The translations under genes and the position numbers were made by a program. This document shows positions 29,869 to 32,953 of a DNA stretch of 32,953 nt, one piece after another (the stretch's first letter is position 1; each line of letters begins with the position of its first letter). The notes beneath the pieces were generated by a model. It was not told where the DNA came from. It worked only from the letters and a program-made list of their open reading frames with translations, and did no database searches. The stretch covers positions 1-32,953 of the forward strand of contig JAFLEF010000066.1 of the NCBI GenBank assembly GCA_017309115.1, written 5' to 3'. This DNA is from Verrucomicrobiota bacterium (GTDB lineage Bacteria; Verrucomicrobiota; Verrucomicrobiia; Limisphaerales; UBA9464).

Positions 29869-31236
29869 ATGCATCGTCTTGCCTGTCTTCTTTGGTTCGG
29901 ACTGGGAGTTCTAGGAACGGTTCTCGCCCAGACCGTCACTCCGGTTCCGGCGGACATCCGCGCCCAGTTCAAGTTGGCTCCCTTCTACCAGAAGTACCTC
30001 GACGTGGGCGGTCTGCCGGTCGTCGGCTCCACCAAGGTCTCCGACTTCGCCCTGCTCGAGACCGCTTGGATCGTGCGCCAGATGCTCGCGGAACGACCCG
30101 ACATCCTGCGCTCCCTCGCCACCAACGGCACGCGCTTCGCCGTCATGGCCTACAACGAATACACTACTGACGTTCCGGAACACGCGGATCTGAAGCCCCG
30201 CATCTTCTGGGATCGACGCGCCCGCGGACTCGGCGCCTCCCCGGAAGCCCCGGCGGTCAGCTGTGCCGAGGAAAACGTGCTCTGCTTTCCGGGCGATCCG
30301 TACTCGACCGAGAACATCGCCATCCACGAGTTCGCCCACGCCATTCACGGCATGGGCCTGAACACCTTGGATCCCACCTTCGACGCCCGACTGCTCGCCG
30401 CCTTTCACAGCGCCACCAACCAGGGACTTTGGAAGGGCACCTACGCCGGATCGAATCATCACGAATACTGGGCCGAGTGCGTGCAAAACTGGTTTGATGA
30501 TAACCGCGAGAACGACGCCCTGCACAATCACGTCAACACGCGTCAGGAACTCAAGGACTACGACCCCACCGCCGCGGCCCTGTGTCGGGAAGTGTTCGGT
30601 GACGGACCCTGGCGATATCAGAAGCCTCACCTCCGCGCTCCCGCTGACCGCGCGCATTTGCAGGGATTCGACTTCGCCTCCGCGCCGCGCTTCCGTTGGC
30701 GCAATGAGCCGGTGTCGGAATATCCCCGCGTGCTGATCCAAACCGCGCTGGGCGACATTGAGGTGGAACTCGACGCCAAAGCAGCGCCTCTGACGGTCAC
30801 CAACTTTCTCAAGTACGCCCAGGATGGCCTGTACGCCGACGGCCGTTTCTTCCGCACCGTGACGTCATCGAATCAGCCGACCAACGCCATAAAGATTGCC
30901 GTGATTCAGGCCCAGGCGAATCCGGCCAAGACGAACGAGTTCTATCCGCCGATCCGTTTGGAGCGGACCCGGGACACCGGGTTGAAGCATCTGGCCGGCA
31001 CCCTTTCGATGGCCCGGGGCGAACCCGATTCGGCGCAGGACCACTTCTTCATCTGCGCGACCGACCAACCGGAATTGGATTTCGGCGGCCGGCGCAATCC
31101 CGACGGCCAGGGCTTCGCTGCCTTCGGCCGCGTGACCAAGGGCATGGACGTGGTGCGTCAGATCCACACCTCGCCTGCCGAAGGTCAGCAACTCACGCCA
31201 CCCATTCGCATCCAGCGCGCCATCCGACTGGAGTAG
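29869..31236 (+). CDS. Secreted zinc metallopeptidase fused to cyclophilin-type PPIase, 455 aa
   Basis: Start ATG 29869 gives a signal peptide (RLACLLWFGLGVLGTVLAQT). The first half contains HEFAH (His153, Glu154, His157) followed 41 residues later by HEYWAE (Glu199/Glu203), the layout of gluzincin zinc peptidases. Residues about 288-455 are a cyclophilin domain: VLIQTALGDIEVELDAKAAP, then GTLSMARGEPDSAQDHFFIC (about 382-401) and FGRVTKGMDVVRQIHTSP. The cyclophilin core is complete, with the S-x-x-x-x-F-F-I pattern. Activity outside the cell is likely: a folding catalyst joined to a protease. Neighbours show no shared theme. Confidence 0.88.
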   Translation: MHRLACLLWFGLGVLGTVLAQTVTPVPADIRAQFKLAPFYQKYLDVGGLPVVGSTKVSDFALLETAWIVRQMLAERPDILRSLATNGTRFAVMAYNEYTTDVPEHADLKPRIFWDRRARGLGASPEAPAVSCAEENVLCFPGDPYSTENIAIHEFAHAIHGMGLNTLDPTFDARLLAAFHSATNQGLWKGTYAGSNHHEYWAECVQNWFDDNRENDALHNHVNTRQELKDYDPTAAALCREVFGDGPWRYQKPHLRAPADRAHLQGFDFASAPRFRWRNEPVSEYPRVLIQTALGDIEVELDAKAAPLTVTNFLKYAQDGLYADGRFFRTVTSSNQPTNAIKIAVIQAQANPAKTNEFYPPIRLERTRDTGLKHLAGTLSMARGEPDSAQDHFFICATDQPELDFGGRRNPDGQGFAAFGRVTKGMDVVRQIHTSPAEGQQLTPPIRIQRAIRLE

Positions 31237-31240
31237 AGGG

Positions 31241-31273
31241 AAAGTTGAGAGTTGAAAGTTGAGAGTTGAGAGG
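31241..31273 (+). repeat. GTTGAGAGTT low-complexity repeat
   Basis: Contains 29 bases identical to 8863-8891 (starting GTTGAGAGTTGAAAGTTG), immediately after the metallopeptidase gene and before the nuclease-like gene. Confidence 0.9.
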
Positions 31274-31325
31274 GGGGAATGGTGAAGCGCTTCTCGCAAC
31301 CGCGTTCTTGGCGAGAATCGATAAA

Positions 31326-32414
31326 ATGTCTAAAAACCCGTCAGGGAATAAACTCGTCGAAATCCACGTCAGCCAAGCGTTATTGGACAACGCTCACGAA
31401 AAGGTACTTTCGATCTTTTCCGATTGGGAATTTACGCCGGCCCAAGTCCACTCCCATCTGGAAGTAGGCCTTAATCGGGGAAACATGGTCCTTGATGTCG
31501 CCCAGGATGTGGTTCCGCCAATCGCTTTTGCATTGAGTTACTTCGGACACACGTTGCCGCAAGGGTTGATCCAAAAGCTCCGGAACAAACCACAAACACC
31601 TGATACGCTTTTCGAACTACTTTGCATGGGCATCCTCGCCCACAATCACAAGGTTGTATACGAACCCAGATTGGGCGACGGCAAAGTACCAGACTTCATG
31701 GTCGAGCTCGAGGGTGGACCTCCAATCTATGTTGAGTGCAAATCACACAGGTTTGCTGACGCTCCTTACGCGCAGACGTTCCAAACCATTTCTTCTGAGG
31801 TTTTCGACTCCTTCACAAACCAGCCCATCACGGAGGCCTGCCAGCAGGAACGCAGGCGCTTGGAGGTTCATCTACGAGCCAGGCCAAACAGCCAGGAGCT
31901 TGACGAATTGAAGAAGGCAGCTCGGACACTCGGCCTGGAAGACTTTCGAACCGAATGTTCCGTGACCCCAAACATCGCCCTGGTGTCCGTTCCTCAGTCC
32001 CAACCTGTTCGCGCCAGTGCGTCCATTATGAGCGGACGACATAAGGTAGGAACTGAATGGACAAGGTTTGCCCTCGAGAAATGTCATTTACTGACTTATT
32101 CATGGCCCGGATTGGACAGGCAGCGTAGGAGACTCCAACGAGAACTACTTAAGACTGCTAGGCTTCAGCTTCGAGGGATACCGGCAGGCTCTTATGGCAT
32201 GATTGGTATTCAAACGGTTTCTGCCAAACGATTCCTGCCCGATCTTCACGAGCTAATTGACCAAAACGAGTTCAATCGGGTCCCACTTGTCTGGCTTAAT
32301 CCGTCGCTATCCCCCGGGACTGATTCAAGGATTGTCTACAGGGATGGATCTCGTAACTTGGTGGATAGACTGTTCTTGTCGCCCTACAGTGGCGGGATCG
32401 ATAGTGAAGATTGA
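31326..32414 (+). CDS. PD-(D/E)XK nuclease-like protein, 362 aa
   Basis: Start ATG 31326; the longer frame from 31266 begins inside a repeat. FELLCMGILAHNHKVVYEPR (Glu97 in the first helix), PDFMVE (Asp123) and YVECK (Glu137-Cys-Lys139) give the PD-(D/E)XK nuclease core of restriction and repair enzymes, with the charged residues spaced as expected. The N-terminal 90 residues (IHVSQALLDNAHEKVLSIFS) and the long C-terminal part are not recognised. No methylase, helicase or partner gene is visible in the window, so it may be an orphan defence gene or part of a system beyond the right edge. Base content looks lower in GC than the upstream genes, consistent with transfer. Confidence 0.72.
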   Translation: MSKNPSGNKLVEIHVSQALLDNAHEKVLSIFSDWEFTPAQVHSHLEVGLNRGNMVLDVAQDVVPPIAFALSYFGHTLPQGLIQKLRNKPQTPDTLFELLCMGILAHNHKVVYEPRLGDGKVPDFMVELEGGPPIYVECKSHRFADAPYAQTFQTISSEVFDSFTNQPITEACQQERRRLEVHLRARPNSQELDELKKAARTLGLEDFRTECSVTPNIALVSVPQSQPVRASASIMSGRHKVGTEWTRFALEKCHLLTYSWPGLDRQRRRLQRELLKTARLQLRGIPAGSYGMIGIQTVSAKRFLPDLHELIDQNEFNRVPLVWLNPSLSPGTDSRIVYRDGSRNLVDRLFLSPYSGGIDSED

Positions 32415-32455
32415 GAGCGAAAGTTTTCCAAAGGTAATCAGTTCTCCCCCTCCTG

Positions 32456-32568
32456 TTTTCCAGATTCCACCTCCCTTTCGGCTTTCCAGAGCGACACGGC
32501 AGGTCAGAGCGACACGACTTCCAGCGCTGACCAGCAAGTACCGGTCGGCCCAGCGGTCCATCCCTACC
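32456..32568 (+). repeat. 113-bp repeat, tandem copy A
   Basis: From TTTTCCAGATTCCACC to TCCATCCCTACC. Copy B at 32644 matches it but carries an extra piece of about 28 bases in the middle. Confidence 0.88.
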
Positions 32569-32643
32569 TCAGTGGCGCTCTCCCCCTCTCCCCCTCCCAC
32601 TTTCTCCCCCTCCTACTCTCCCCGTCTTCTTCCTGTTTTCATG

Positions 32644-32784
32644 TTTTCCAGATTCCACCCGCCTTTCGGCTTTCCAGAGCGACACGGCAGGTCAGAGCGC
32701 CATGACTTCCAGCGCTGACCAGCAAACACCGGTCGGCCAGGCTCCGCCAGCCAACCGGGGACGGCCCAACAGTCCATCCCTACC
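32644..32784 (+). repeat. 141-bp repeat, tandem copy B
   Basis: Same ends as copy A, with the extra segment AGGCTCCGCCAGCCAACCGG onward before the shared ATCCCTACC end. Directly followed by the 71-bp repeat. Confidence 0.88.
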
Positions 32785-32790
32785 AAACGG

Positions 32791-32861
32791 ACGCGTCGGG
32801 TGTTGCCGAATTCTCGCCTGCTCCTGACGCCCCCCAAAGCGCCAGAGGGCTGGCGCAGTCC
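32791..32861 (+). repeat. 71-bp dispersed repeat, copy 2
   Basis: Matches 27006-27076 except at 7 positions. The hairpin is GCGCCA/TGGCGC here and GCGGCA/TGCCGC there. Beyond the shared GCAGTCC the two copies part abruptly. Confidence 0.9.
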
Positions 32862-32953
32862 GTGCGTTTGTGAAACTGATGAGACTAACCAGTGAAAGAC
32901 TGAGTACGATGCCGACAGGGCGTCGTGTAGCTGAAGGCAACTGCGTCGCCGCA
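32862..32953 (+). mobile_element. Possible 5' end of a group II intron, runs off the window
   Basis: The segment starts GTGCG, the 5' consensus (GUGYG) of group II introns, exactly where the 71-bp repeat loses its match to the other copy. It continues with paired-looking words (GACTAACCAGTGAAAGACT; GATGCCGACAGGGCGTCG) like the start of a structured domain I. Some bacterial group II introns insert just after hairpins, and a hairpin (GCGCCA/TGGCGC) ends 7 bases upstream. No reverse transcriptase or 3' domains V and VI are visible, as only 92 bases are present. Confidence 0.4.

Larger units (their letters stand above)
32415..32953. other. Gene-free repeat region at the right edge, 539 bp
   Basis: Contains the two related 113/141-bp repeats, a pyrimidine-rich run (32578-32640), the second 71-bp repeat and the possible intron start. 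All open frames here are translations of repeats. Confidence 0.75.

Overview
The window looks like a GC-rich Verrucomicrobiota chromosome, most likely of the Pedosphaera/Limisphaera type (class inferred, not tested). Pointers are the exosortase-type C-terminal tail, the many large secreted proteins with Ig-like, putative-Ig, LamG and DUF1080 modules, a sialidase-DUF1080 fusion, and dispersed intergenic repeats built on AATCTGCG and AGTGCGG(T/C)AGC words. No rRNA, tRNA or CRISPR array was found.

Region 1 (about 1-5200) is a run of integron gene cassettes. Eight well-formed attC sites, a ninth damaged one and a possible degenerate one punctuate small genes that all read on the + strand and mostly start 4-10 bases after an attC. 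Cargo: a macrodomain protein lacking a normal start codon, a TatA-like protein, a small secreted protein, five proteins of unknown function, and a cassette with almost no coding capacity. No integrase is in the window; by orientation it would lie to the left, or the array is a cluster without integrase. The right end of the array is decayed: a hybrid attC, a short membrane ORF and the last codons of a VOC (glyoxalase-fold) protein run together.

Region 2 (about 5200-8990) holds a Wzz-like chain-length protein, a three-gene cluster (two-helix membrane protein, lipoprotein, bitopic membrane protein), a small orphan ORF, a zinc-ribbon fragment and many dispersed repeats.

Region 3 (about 8990-28820) is the conserved-looking part: an Ig-domain secreted protein on the minus strand, an exosortase-sorted protein, a YjhG/YagF-type D-xylonate dehydratase, a secreted protein next to a sialidase-DUF1080 protein, an 840-residue multidomain secreted protein, a trypsin-LamG-SirB1 fusion, a LamG/Ig surface protein, an SGNH hydrolase and a POT-family peptide transporter. 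Together they suggest extracellular handling of glycans and proteins followed by uptake. Three strong intrinsic terminators separate units here.

Region 4 (about 28820-32953) has an AT-rich pseudopilin-like gene between perfect 35-bp inverted repeats, a secreted metallopeptidase-cyclophilin fusion, an orphan PD-(D/E)XK nuclease-like gene, tandem intergenic repeats, and at the right edge what may be the 5' end of a group II intron inserted directly after a hairpin repeat.
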